From contig NZ_BMZI01000003.1 in assembly GCF_014652715.1 (NCBI RefSeq), positions 459,201 through 523,200 of the forward strand: a stretch of 64,000 nucleotides of DNA, in the 5' to 3' direction. The notes below the pieces were generated by a model that worked only from the letters and a program-made list of their open reading frames with translations, searched no databases and had not been told where the DNA came from. The stretch comes from Salinicola rhizosphaerae. Its GTDB lineage: Bacteria; Pseudomonadota; Gammaproteobacteria; Pseudomonadales; Halomonadaceae. A program made the translations under genes and the position numbers. Below are positions 17,579 to 26,061 of the stretch, in pieces; position 1 is the stretch's first letter, and the number at the start of each line of letters is the position of its first letter.

Positions 17579-18268
17579 ATGCCTTCCAACCCTGTTCCGC
17601 CAAAGCCGATTCCTCTTCACGCTTTCGTGCTGTTATTCGTGATCGCTGGAGCCACCGATGCGTTGATCTATCGCCACAGCCATCAGTTGCTGGCGGTCTA
17701 CATGACCGGCAACTCCTCCCACGTCGGTCAGGCGCTGGCGTTGCAGGAGTGGTCGGCGACGCTACCGCTGCTCGGCGTGATCGCGACCTTTTTCGGTGCC
17801 ACGACGCTGGCTGCCTGGATCGGCAATCGCGCCGGCCGGCCCAACCCTGCCTGGCGAGCGACTGTGGTGCTGGTCATGACCGCCCTGCTGGTGGGCATCG
17901 CATTATCGATCATCGACGCCGAAGGCTACTCCCTGGCCGCGATCACCTGGATCGCCGCTGGCATGGGCACGCTGAATCAGGTCAGTGCGAAAGAGTCCGG
18001 CGTGACCTTTCTGACCGGTGCGCTGGTCAAGACCGGGCGAGCCTTGGCGGCCGGTGAATGGATCGCCTGTCTGGATGGCCTGATGCGCTGGGTAGCGCTG
18101 GTCAGCGGCGCCGCCATTGCCACGCTGCTCGATGAACGCTACAGCAATCAGAGCCTGCTATTCGTCATCGCCGCGCTGCTGCTGGGCGCCTTTCTGACGG
18201 GATGGAACGCACTGGCACATCAACGAGAGGCTTCCCGAGCATCGCCCAGCGGGGGCGCGCCGGAGTGA
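17579..18268 (+). CDS. DUF1275 (YoaK) membrane protein
   Basis: 229 residues with about six membrane helices and the family hallmark MTGN in the second helix region (residues 42-45). DUF1275 proteins are inner-membrane proteins of unknown function. Start ATG 17579 chosen because the protein begins with the family's short polar head; the open frame extends upstream through the deacetylase gene but that is shadow sequence. Probably cotranscribed with the deacetylase. Confidence 0.85.
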   Translation: MPSNPVPPKPIPLHAFVLLFVIAGATDALIYRHSHQLLAVYMTGNSSHVGQALALQEWSATLPLLGVIATFFGATTLAAWIGNRAGRPNPAWRATVVLVMTALLVGIALSIIDAEGYSLAAITWIAAGMGTLNQVSAKESGVTFLTGALVKTGRALAAGEWIACLDGLMRWVALVSGAAIATLLDERYSNQSLLFVIAALLLGAFLTGWNALAHQREASRASPSGGAPE

Positions 18269-18892
18269 TGACACGGCTTCTTCGCATGTCGATTGGGTCA
18301 CGAGCAAGCGCCATCGGCACCGCGCGCGACCACTTACCCGATTAACGCCGAGTTACAACTTGCGGCGATTGTCGCCGAACTGGTTAACAAAAAACCTCAT
18401 TCATTTTTGTTCTTCCCACCTCTAAGCTGAACGACATCAAAATAAACACCGCACGAAGCGGTGAATGGCGGAGGCGAACCGCGCGCTGGCGCAGCGCCCG
18501 CCGGGGGTGATTGAAGGGGCTGACTCAGCAACTTCAGGAACGAACGATATGCACAACTCGGATCGTGCGGGCGAGGCTCCCCGTCGCCTGGACAGCCAGT
18601 CGCCATGCCGCGCAGACAGCGGTACCTGCTGCGTGGATGTCACGTCGACAAAGAGACACTGCACCGCCTTGGCGGTATCTCTGCATGCTGGCGCCTTCAG
18701 GCCGAAGTTGACGCCCGATGCGGGCTCACGACATTCAGCCAGCCGCTGGACGATGCCAAACCCTCCCCGGCATCGCCAACGGTTTCTCGGCTTTCGGCCA
18801 TCCCATCTACCTAGCTTGGCATCTTCGCCTATTGCGACCGCTCATGGCGCGGGTCTTCGCGTCTATCTCGACACCACCAGGAGGTGATCGTC
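18269..18892. other. 624-base leader/intergenic region, no credible gene
   Basis: Holds a CGGCGA-TTG-TCGCCG hairpin (18363-18377), an AT-rich inverted repeat AACAAAAA/TTTTTGTT (18386-18411), then about 470 GC-rich bases with several stem-forming segments, for example CCGCC-TT-GGCGG flanked by AGAGA/TCTCT near 18655-18685. Short open frames here have no protein-like character. The length and structure suggest a long 5' leader for the gene at 18893, but it matches no riboswitch that I can recognise. Confidence 0.4.
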
Positions 18893-19306
18893 ATGACCCC
18901 TATGGCTTATCGAACCCAAGTTCATCCACTCAAGGCTTGTCGATTCGGGACCTATCGGATCAACAAGCACCTGTTGACGAGCCTAGTCGCCGTCGGCGCC
19001 ACGCTGCCACTCGCGGCGGAGGCCTACGTCGGTCCCGGCGCCGGGCTAAGCCTGTTGACCGCGCTGTGGGGCATCATCGCCGCCATCGGCATGGCGCTCT
19101 TCTTCGTCATCATGTGGCCGATCCGGCGCATGCGCCGTCGACGCAAGGCCGAAGCTGCGGCGGCGGCCGGTGGCGATTCAGCCGTGCAGGCTCGTACGAC
19201 GCATACCGAAGACGACCCGGAAACGCCGCCCACCACGTCTCAAGCAGAACAGACCGGACGGCAGACGTCTTCACCGCACGCTTCGCGGGCGGACTCCCGT
19301 TCCTGA
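18893..19306 (+). CDS. Small membrane protein with AYVGPGAG motif
   Basis: 137 residues: a signal-like helix ending at AEA (about 25-45), the motif YVGPGAGLSLL, a membrane helix (about 52-78), a basic cluster RRMRRRRK and a disordered hydrophilic tail. ATG 18893 is set by a near-perfect ribosome site AGGAGGTGA; a GTG at 18884 lies inside that site. Small proteins with a YVGPGAG motif recur, as I recall, beside sulfotransferase or alkaline-phosphatase-type genes of surface-polymer loci. Function unknown. First gene of a three-gene module. Confidence 0.75.
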   Translation: MTPMAYRTQVHPLKACRFGTYRINKHLLTSLVAVGATLPLAAEAYVGPGAGLSLLTALWGIIAAIGMALFFVIMWPIRRMRRRRKAEAAAAAGGDSAVQARTTHTEDDPETPPTTSQAEQTGRQTSSPHASRADSRS

Positions 19307-19320
19307 CGCCCTCTCTCGAA

Positions 19321-19345
19321 CGGCCCGGGCACGGACGCCGGGCCG
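19321..19345 (+). terminator. GC hairpin between module genes (attenuator-like)
   Basis: Stem CGGCCCGG/CCGGGCCG with a 9-base loop, 15 bases after the stop of the small membrane protein. No T-run follows, so it may be an mRNA processing or attenuation element rather than a full terminator. Confidence 0.45.
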
Positions 19346-19527
19346 CGATACCTGACGTCAGTGAACACCGATGGCGCTGACGAGCGCCTCTCGTGCAGAA
19401 AACGACCGCGAATTCGTCTGTCGCTCCCGGCACGCCACCTGTCGCCAACCCGCCCACGCTCTGACGGGCGCGGCGGTACCCACTGCAAGCGAGTGCGCTC
19501 GCCCATTCTCTCGTGTCAGGAGGACAC

Positions 19528-20244
19528 ATGGGACTACTGGACCTGCCCGATCCGCTGTTCGGCGCCCTGGATGCTGGCTTGGCCACGTTCCTGCCTGGCA
19601 GCCTGCGGCTGGCGATCTGGGCCATTGTCGCCGGCGTCGGCACGCTGTTTCTCTATCGACTGCTATCGCCTCAGGGCAAGATCGGCGAGGCCAAACGCAA
19701 CGCCCGCGCCGCCCGCAAGCGGCTCAACGAGTTCGATGGCGAGTTCAGTGATGCGGGACCGCTGATCAAGGATCAGTTCGCCAGCGCATTCAAGCATCTC
19801 GGGCTGGTCGTGCTACCCACGCTGGTCTCGATCTTGCCGCTACTGGCGCTGCTGACCTGGCTCGAGAGCCACTATGCCCACACCCTGCCAGAACCAGGCC
19901 AGACGCCCGAGATGCAGGTCACGCCGGACACCTATCAACCGCAATGGCGCGAAGAGGATACCGGCGCGCATTTGATCGTCAGCGACAGCGACGGCGAACT
20001 TGCCAATATCGCCATGACGGCGCCGATTCCGGTCGTCGAGCAGCGCCAGTGGTGGAACTGGCTGATCGGCAATCCGCTGGGCTATCTCTCACCGGAGAGC
20101 GGTATCGAGCGCGTGACGCTTGCGCTGCCACAACCGGAATATCTGCCGTTCGGCCCGGACTGGATGCGTCACTGGCTGGCGATTTTCTTTCCGGTCATGT
20201 TGATCGTCTCCCTGATCACCTACCGCTGGGCCAAAATCGAATGA
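19528..20244 (+). CDS. Oxa1-superfamily-like three-helix membrane protein
   Basis: 238 residues, not annotated by any family I can name with certainty. Helix 1 (about 20-45) is followed by a basic amphipathic coil (GKIGEAKRNARAARKRLNEF, about 50-70), then KDQFASAFKHL leading into helix 2 (about 90-113), a polar roughly 90-residue domain with a WWNWL patch, and helix 3 (about 208-235). Helix-coil-helix-helix with the coil between the first two helices is the arrangement of DUF106/EMC3/TMCO1 and other Oxa1-superfamily insertases. AGGAGG upstream fixes ATG 19528. Thirteen bases before the sulfotransferase gene. Confidence 0.6.
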   Translation: MGLLDLPDPLFGALDAGLATFLPGSLRLAIWAIVAGVGTLFLYRLLSPQGKIGEAKRNARAARKRLNEFDGEFSDAGPLIKDQFASAFKHLGLVVLPTLVSILPLLALLTWLESHYAHTLPEPGQTPEMQVTPDTYQPQWREEDTGAHLIVSDSDGELANIAMTAPIPVVEQRQWWNWLIGNPLGYLSPESGIERVTLALPQPEYLPFGPDWMRHWLAIFFPVMLIVSLITYRWAKIE

Positions 20245-20257
20245 GAGGCAAAAGGGC

Positions 20258-21469
20258 ATGAACCAGCCAACCTCGAACCGCTCTCACCAGAGCACCAACG
20301 AGACTCCCCACGCTGACGAGCGCGTCGACGAGCGGCGGGAGAAGACCGTCACGGCCAACGATCCCGGCTTCGTCGTACCCGGCTGGATGCACTGGCTAGG
20401 CGGCTGGATCCATCGCAAGCCGCAGACGTGGATCAAGCTCGGCAATCTGGAGACTCGTGCCGTCGCCGATGCCATCGCCGACGTTCGCGTCGACCGTCCG
20501 GTCTACGTCTCCGGACTCGCTCGCTCCGGCACGACCATCCTGCTCGAGCACCTCGCCGCCAACCCGGCCGTTGCCACGCATCGCTACATCGACTTTCCCC
20601 CGCTCATGACGCCTTACTGGTGGAATCGCTGGCTAGCCAGGGTCCCCAAATCGGGAGAAAAGGCCCAGGAGCGAGCGCACAAGGATGGCATCGAAGTGAC
20701 CTCCCACAGCCCGGAGGCCTTCGAAGAGATGCTGTGGATGGCGTTTTTCCCTGCCACGCACGACCCCGCGACCAGTTCGGTCATGGGAAGAGATCGCGAG
20801 CCTACCGCCTTCGCCCGTTTCTACGACGAGCACGTGCGCAAGGTTCTCGCAGTGCGCAAACGTCAGCGCTACGTCGCCAAGGGCAACTACAACCTGGTGC
20901 GACTAGGCTATCTGCACGCGCGCTACCCCGATGCACGCTTCCTGCTGGTAATCCGCGATCCTGTCTGGCACATCGCCTCGCTGATGAAACAGCAGAGGCT
21001 GTTCGTCGCCGGCGAAACCAGCGAGCCCCGTGCGCTAGAACACATGCGTCGCGTCGGCCACTACGAGTTCGGCCTCGATCGCCGCGCCATCAATGTCGGC
21101 AACGACGAGGAGACACGGCGGATCACCGCGCTCTGGGAAGCCGGATCACGCGGGGATCGAGCCAGCGAAATCGAAGGCTGGGCACGTTACTGGGCGGCGA
21201 TCTACGCCCATGTCGCCGACACGCTGGATGGCGACCCCGAGCTGCGTAAAAGCGCTCTCGTCGTGCGCTACGAAGACCTCTGCAGCCAACCGCTCGACAC
21301 CCTGCGCGACGTCTTCGCCCACGCCGATCTCGACATCGACGCCCCCACGCTCGAGCAAGCCGCCAGCGGCCTTCACGCCCCGACTTACTACCGGCCGGAC
21401 TTCAGCGACGAGGAACTCGCCATGATCGCCGAAATCACCGGCCCGACGGCAAAGCGGTTCGGATACTGA
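20258..21469 (+). CDS. Sulfotransferase (PAPS-dependent)
   Basis: 403 residues. The 5'-phosphosulfate loop is seen as VSGLARSGTTIL (about 84-95), and a RDPVWH segment (about 229) fits the 3'-phosphate site; VVRYEDL near 335 is typical of bacterial carbohydrate/lipid sulfotransferases. No signal peptide, so it acts on the cytoplasmic side. It follows the Oxa1-like gene by 13 bases. Likely modifies a cell-envelope or capsule component, inferred from its membrane-protein partners. Confidence 0.85.
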   Translation: MNQPTSNRSHQSTNETPHADERVDERREKTVTANDPGFVVPGWMHWLGGWIHRKPQTWIKLGNLETRAVADAIADVRVDRPVYVSGLARSGTTILLEHLAANPAVATHRYIDFPPLMTPYWWNRWLARVPKSGEKAQERAHKDGIEVTSHSPEAFEEMLWMAFFPATHDPATSSVMGRDREPTAFARFYDEHVRKVLAVRKRQRYVAKGNYNLVRLGYLHARYPDARFLLVIRDPVWHIASLMKQQRLFVAGETSEPRALEHMRRVGHYEFGLDRRAINVGNDEETRRITALWEAGSRGDRASEIEGWARYWAAIYAHVADTLDGDPELRKSALVVRYEDLCSQPLDTLRDVFAHADLDIDAPTLEQAASGLHAPTYYRPDFSDEELAMIAEITGPTAKRFGY

Positions 21470-21481
21470 GCGACGGGCGAA

Positions 21482-21622
21482 AACGGCGCCAGCTACGGGG
21501 CGCCAACAGAAACGGTGAGCGAAGAGCGAAACGGCGTCGGCTACGGGGCGCCAACAGAAACGGTGAGCGAAGAGCGAAACGGCGTCGGCTACGGGGCGCC
21601 AACAGAAACGGCGAGCGACGGT
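21482..21622. repeat. 48-bp tandem repeat, about three copies
   Basis: Units start at 21482, 21530 and 21578, each beginning AAACGGCG and containing GGCTACGGGGCGCCAACAG. The second and third copies are nearly identical; the first differs at a few positions. It lies directly after the sulfotransferase stop codon. Related sequence occurs at 3369-3433 and, in a looser form, at 46488-46585. Period and lack of constant spacers exclude CRISPR. Confidence 0.85.
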
Positions 21623-21652
21623 AGCATCACGGAAACTCAGGCAAGGACAAGA

Positions 21653-21680
21653 AACGGGGCGGCCGATTGGCCGCCCCGTT
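21653..21680. terminator. Bidirectional hairpin terminator
   Basis: Perfect 12-bp stem AACGGGGCGGCC/GGCCGCCCCGTT with GATT loop, between the convergent sulfotransferase and opgD genes. Plus-strand continuation reaches a GGGTTTTAA run. Confidence 0.85.
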
Positions 21681-21702
21681 GCGTCTGGGTTTTAACCCCG
21701 TT

Positions 21703-23352
21703 TTACGCTGCGGGATGCTCCGGGTAAGTGCGCTCTTCCGGTGCCGGCGGAAAGTACTGGTACAGCCAGGTTTCACTGACCGTGTCGTCGTTGGCGACCA
21801 GATGCAGGCGCATGTTGATCGGATCCGTCGAGTCGCTGGTCGGATACCAGTCGAACTGGATGCGGAAGCCTTCGATCTCGTCGACCCAGAGAATGTCGAG
21901 CTGTTTGACGTCACCTTCCGGCACGTCGAGCGCCGTCTTGATGTCGATGCCGCTGTCGTAGAAGTGCTTGAGCTGGCCGCCGATGAAATCCACGGCGATG
22001 CGCTTGGCCCATACGTCCGGATAATGCTCGCCCGGCGCCCAGCCCTCGGGGAACCCGCCGATCCCGGTGAAGGTCTTGCGCACTCGCGCCATATCGGGCT
22101 TCACAGGTGGCTGCGCGCTCCAGTAGAGCTTGTAGCCGTAGCTGAGCGTCTGGCCCGGCTCGACGGCTTTTTCCGGCTTCCAGAAGGCGACCACGTTGTC
22201 CATCGTCTCGCCGGTCGTCGGGATCTCGAGCATCTGCATCTCGCCTTTGCCCCAGTCACCCTTAGGCTCGACCCAGAGGCTCGGACGCTCATGATAGTGC
22301 CCGACGATGTCCTCGTAATGGGTAAAGTCGTGGTCGGTCTGCAGAAGGCCAAACCCCTTGGGGCTGTTGTTGCTGAACGTGTTGAACTGCACCCGCGGCG
22401 GATTGTTCAGCGGACGGCAGACCCATTCACCGTTGCCAAGCCACATCGAGAGACGGTCGGAGTCGTGAATCTGCGGATGGTAGGTCAGGCACATGTCGCG
22501 CTGCTGGGTACCGCAGCTGAACATGCTGGTCATCGGCGTCACGCCGAGCTGGGTAATCGCTTCACGCGGGTAGAGATGCTTGTCGATCTCCATCACCACG
22601 CGCTGCTCCTCGCAATGGATGATGAAGCGATAGGCGCCGGAGAGACTCGGCGAGTCGAGCAGCGCGTAGGCGGTGAAGGTCGTGCTGCCCTCCTCCGGCG
22701 TCTCGAACCAGAAGCGAGTAAAGGCTGGAAACTCCTCGGTCTTGCCATCGGCGTAGGTGTTGACCGCCACGCCGCGGGCCGAGAGGCCGTATTGATAGGT
22801 GTCGTCGACGGCGCGGAAGTAGCTGGCACCCAGGAAGGAGACGATATCTTTCTCCGTGAGCAGCGGCGCCTTGAACACACGGAAGCCGGCAAAACCGAGA
22901 TCGCCCTGCCCTTCGAGCTGGGAGACATCGACATCGGCACGGGAGTAGTCGAACAGATCGGGGCGGAAGTGAATCTCGCGCGCCTTCTGCGTATCGGCAT
23001 CGATGGAGTACATGCGGACCGGCTGGTTGAACGCCATGCCGACGTGGAAGAACTGCACGTCGAGCTGGTCGCTCTTGTCGTGCCAGAGAGAGTGTTCCGG
23101 GTCGTAGCCGATCGCGTTGTACTGCTGGGGCGTCAGGTTGGCCAGCGTCGGCGGCAGCTTCTCGACGTTGCTCTGATAGGCCTTGGCGGCCAGATCCTTG
23201 GCAAAGCCCTGCAGCCACTCGAAGCTGAACGACTCGGCGTCACCATCGGCAATGCCGCTGGTAGCCTTGGCCGCGGCAAACAGGGGCGCCGAGGGCAAGC
23301 CATACCAGGCCGCCAGCGCAATGGCGCTCTTCAGCACACTTCTACGATCCAT
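21703..23352 (-). CDS. opgD: Periplasmic glucan biosynthesis protein D
   Basis: 549 residues of the OpgG/OpgD (MdoG/MdoD) family, which shape osmoregulated periplasmic glucans. The start ATG 23352 gives a twin-arginine signal ([12 protein letters not shown]), characteristic of OpgD rather than the Sec-dependent OpgG; GGAG lies seven bases upstream, and the longer frame to 23430 adds non-conserved residues. The beta-sandwich family segments [20 protein letters not shown] and [15 protein letters not shown] are present. No opgH glucosyltransferase neighbours it. Single gene ending in a strong bidirectional terminator. Confidence 0.92.
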   Translation of the reverse strand: MDRRSVLKSAIALAAWYGLPSAPLFAAAKATSGIADGDAESFSFEWLQGFAKDLAAKAYQSNVEKLPPTLANLTPQQYNAIGYDPEHSLWHDKSDQLDVQFFHVGMAFNQPVRMYSIDADTQKAREIHFRPDLFDYSRADVDVSQLEGQGDLGFAGFRVFKAPLLTEKDIVSFLGASYFRAVDDTYQYGLSARGVAVNTYADGKTEEFPAFTRFWFETPEEGSTTFTAYALLDSPSLSGAYRFIIHCEEQRVVMEIDKHLYPREAITQLGVTPMTSMFSCGTQQRDMCLTYHPQIHDSDRLSMWLGNGEWVCRPLNNPPRVQFNTFSNNSPKGFGLLQTDHDFTHYEDIVGHYHERPSLWVEPKGDWGKGEMQMLEIPTTGETMDNVVAFWKPEKAVEPGQTLSYGYKLYWSAQPPVKPDMARVRKTFTGIGGFPEGWAPGEHYPDVWAKRIAVDFIGGQLKHFYDSGIDIKTALDVPEGDVKQLDILWVDEIEGFRIQFDWYPTSDSTDPINMRLHLVANDDTVSETWLYQYFPPAPEERTYPEHPAA

Positions 23353-23821
23353 GAACACTCCATCCTTTGCGTGTTGTCCGTTCTGGCAGCGCGGCGCCAG
23401 TACCCACTCGCCGCGGACTCCCAGGCTCAAGTTCGGGCCGAACCCGCAGCATACCCGATCACGGATGATGCGGCGCTATCGATACGGATTCTCCTATCAG
23501 ACGCCAACCGCCGATAGGGGTTCATTCCCGCAGCCGGTGACGAGATGCCTTTCATCGATCGGTTCGCGAACGTCGATGGCAGAGCTTGAGGAAGGAGATG
23601 ATCGTATGGAGGGATGTCGGTCGCCAGATCACCGACAACGCCAGGCCGTCCAGCGCTTGAATGCGGGCTAACACGATTTGCTGGCAAACCGCTAGGCGAC
23701 GAAAGATCATACGTCATATGTATGATATCCACAGATCGATCATTGCTTCTAAGATGCAAGGACATCGTCGGTCATCGCGCCCGAGGATGCCTATCACTGC
23801 CTTCATTCATGGGGACACTGC
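23353..23821. other. Divergent spacer between opgD and the MRJP-like gene
   Basis: 469 bases without a credible gene. It contains the operator-like inverted repeat at 23706-23726 and presumably both divergent promoters. Confidence 0.5.
23706..23726. promoter_or_regulatory. Operator-like inverted repeat ATCATAC-N7-GTATGAT
   Basis: Perfect 7-bp arms around GTCATAT, 96 bases before the MRJP-like gene. The centre itself contains an imperfect CATACGTCATATGTATG dyad. No regulator gene adjoins it, so the binding protein is unknown. Confidence 0.5.
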
Positions 23822-25009
23822 ATGATCAACCGACGTCAGTTCTGCCAATTGACGATGCTGGGTGCCGGCGGCGCCTTGATGGCCAACAGCGGCCTGCTAC
23901 GTGCCGCCCAGAACATCCCCTTCGGCGACGCCGGCTATCTGCCGATCAGCAAGGTCGCGGAGTTGCCGTGGCTCTGCAATGCGGTCGCCACCACCGCCGA
24001 TGGGCGCCTGTTCGCCGGCCTGCCGCGCTGGCCCGGATTCGAGGACACCCCGAGTGTCGTCGAGATTCTCGACGACGGCACACTCAAACCCTTTCCGGGG
24101 GGAGAGTGGAACGCCTGGAAGCCGGGCAAGGCCACCGGCAGCGCGTTCGTCTGCGTCAACACGATCCACATCTTCGACGACGATTCGCTCTGGCTGGTGG
24201 ATCAGGGGACACCCTCGTTTGGCGACCTGGTCGATGACCAGGCGCAGAAAGTGCTGCAGTTCAACACGCGCACCGGCGAACTGATCCGCCAGCTGCCCCT
24301 GCCCGATGAGGTGATGCCCAAGGGCGCCTCGCTCAACGATCTGCGCCTGGACAGCGAAAACGTCTATCTGACCGACTCCGGTCTCGGCGGTATCGTCATC
24401 GTCAATCTCGAAAGCGGCCAGGCCATGCGCCGCCTTCACCAGCACCCGAGCACGCAGGCATCGCCCAAACGCCCGCCGATCGCCGAAGATGGCAAGCCGC
24501 TGATGTCGAAAAGCGGCAAGGTGCCGATGGTCCACTCCGATCCGATCGAGATCAGTCCGGACGGCCGCTGGCTCTACTACCAGCCGCTGACAGGCCCGCT
24601 CTATCGCATCGAGACCGCCAAACTGCGAGACCCGTCGATCTCCGACGAGGCGCTCGGTGAAGCGGTCGAATTCGTCTTCGACACATCTCCGCTGACCGGC
24701 ACCGCGATGGACAGCGCCGGCAATTTCTACATGGCGGAGATGGATCGCCCGCGAATCAGCGTTCTGACACCCGATGGTGACATGCGCGTTCTCGCCGAGG
24801 ACAACGAGCTGTGGGGACCGGACGCCATGTTCATCACGCGGGACCGCAAACTGCTGATCCCCATCCCGCAGACGGCTCGCCTGGGCGCGCACCGCGGCCC
24901 GGATGGGGAATCGGTGTTCGAGCTGCCGTTCGACATCTACCAGCTCTCCCTGCCGGGATGGCTTGGTGACCGCGAAGTCGTCCCCAGCGCCGTGCCGGTC
25001 ACCCGTTGA
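23822..25009 (+). CDS. Tat-exported MRJP/yellow-like beta-propeller protein
   Basis: 395 residues with a twin-arginine-type signal (INRRQFCQLTMLGAGGAL). The mature part resembles the major royal jelly protein/yellow family, related to SMP-30-like six-bladed propellers: LDSENVYLTDSGLGGIVIVNL, SPDGRWLYYQPLTG and TDMDSAGNFYMAEMD-like blades. Bacterial members are periplasmic and sometimes annotated as dopachrome- or lactone-acting enzymes, but I cannot assign a reaction. Convergent with the gene ending at 25011, with a one-base gap. Confidence 0.75.
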   Translation: MINRRQFCQLTMLGAGGALMANSGLLRAAQNIPFGDAGYLPISKVAELPWLCNAVATTADGRLFAGLPRWPGFEDTPSVVEILDDGTLKPFPGGEWNAWKPGKATGSAFVCVNTIHIFDDDSLWLVDQGTPSFGDLVDDQAQKVLQFNTRTGELIRQLPLPDEVMPKGASLNDLRLDSENVYLTDSGLGGIVIVNLESGQAMRRLHQHPSTQASPKRPPIAEDGKPLMSKSGKVPMVHSDPIEISPDGRWLYYQPLTGPLYRIETAKLRDPSISDEALGEAVEFVFDTSPLTGTAMDSAGNFYMAEMDRPRISVLTPDGDMRVLAEDNELWGPDAMFITRDRKLLIPIPQTARLGAHRGPDGESVFELPFDIYQLSLPGWLGDREVVPSAVPVTR

Positions 25010-25010
25010 T

Positions 25011-25997
25011 TCAGTAACCTGCAGCGCGATCGACGAGGCTCGACGGCAGCACGCCACACTCGAGCCCGGCCAGCGCTCGGGAGACTTCCTGAGCGACCTG
25101 AATCGGTGTCGAGTCGCAGGCGTCGTGAGGCGTGACCACGATGCGCTCGTGACACCAGAACGGGTGGTCCTGCGGCAGCGGTTCGACGGCAAACACATCC
25201 AGCGACGCCCCGGCCAGCTGGCCGGAGTCGAGGGCGGCGAGCAGATCCGATTCGACGAGATGCTCGCCACGACCGACGTGGATGAGCGCACCGCCGGCGG
25301 GCAAACAGTCGAATAGCTCGGCGTTGAGGATCCCCTGGGTCCACGGCGTCAACGGCAGAAGGTTGACCAATATCTGACTGCGCTCCGCCAACGAACGCAA
25401 GCCATCGTCTCCTTCGAAACCCACCGCATCCTGGGGTAGGTTGCGGCCACTTCGGGAGTAGATCCCGACCTCGTAGCCTAGCGCGAGCAAGGCTCTGGCA
25501 ACGGCCCCCCCCATCTTGCCGGCACCCAGCAACCCGATGAAGGGCGGCGCGGCACCGCGCACCAGCAATTGCTGCCAACGTGACTCTCGCTGATTGGCAA
25601 GATAGTCACCGAAACGGCGGTGATGCCACAGCACATGCCAGACGACGAATCCCGCCATCGTCTGCGCCTGTGCCTCGCCGGCGATCCGCATGAGCGGCAC
25701 GTCGTCCGGAAGGCTGGCACTAGCGAGTATGCCGTTGACGCCAGCCACGATGGAGGAAATGAGCCGTAAATTGGGATAGGTCGTAAAGGCGTCGCCGTCT
25801 GGGTCATAAGCCAACGCGAAAGTCACGGCGTTCGGATCTTCGACCGCATTCGGTAGCGACAAGCGAATGTGCGGTGCTACCTGCGCGAAAGCCTCGATGT
25901 AGGGAGCCATGATCGCCGGTGTTCCGAGTAGCACGCCTTGGTGGGACGTCTGTCCACCGGTTGGCATCTTCACGCGCGGGCTGTGGGTCGCATGCAT
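25011..25997 (-). CDS. 2-hydroxyacid dehydrogenase, GhrA-like (copy 1)
   Basis: 328 residues, NAD(P)-dependent glyoxylate/hydroxypyruvate reductase A type. Visible are the nucleotide motif LLGAGKMGGAVA (about 153-164), the catalytic arginine in HVGRGEH, glutamate in AVEPLP and histidine in TPHDAC. ATG 25997 preferred over the upstream frame start because AAGG precedes it. Last gene of the eight-gene catabolic operon. A close paralog is at 46585-47532. Confidence 0.85.
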   Translation of the reverse strand: MHATHSPRVKMPTGGQTSHQGVLLGTPAIMAPYIEAFAQVAPHIRLSLPNAVEDPNAVTFALAYDPDGDAFTTYPNLRLISSIVAGVNGILASASLPDDVPLMRIAGEAQAQTMAGFVVWHVLWHHRRFGDYLANQRESRWQQLLVRGAAPPFIGLLGAGKMGGAVARALLALGYEVGIYSRSGRNLPQDAVGFEGDDGLRSLAERSQILVNLLPLTPWTQGILNAELFDCLPAGGALIHVGRGEHLVESDLLAALDSGQLAGASLDVFAVEPLPQDHPFWCHERIVVTPHDACDSTPIQVAQEVSRALAGLECGVLPSSLVDRAAGY

Positions 25998-26061
25998 ACG
26001 TTCTGCCTTATTGATCGATCTTGTTGTCGTTGTGATTCCGTTTTCCCCTCCCACGAAACTC

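Noticed and set aside
18420-18700. Glycine-type riboswitch (GGAGGCGAACC...GAAGGGGCTGA...CTCAG resemblance)
   Set aside because: Only loose similarity to the conserved core; spacing and second aptamer do not fit, and downstream genes are not glycine related.
21482-21622. Possible CRISPR array
   Set aside because: Whole 48-bp units repeat without unique spacers, only three copies, and no cas genes.
21667-23517. 616-codon plus-strand open frame
   Set aside because: Antisense to opgD; composition rich in Arg, His, Val and Asp typical of shadow frames.
23897-25291. 464-codon minus-strand open frame
   Set aside because: Antisense to the MRJP-like gene and out of frame with the GhrA-like gene.
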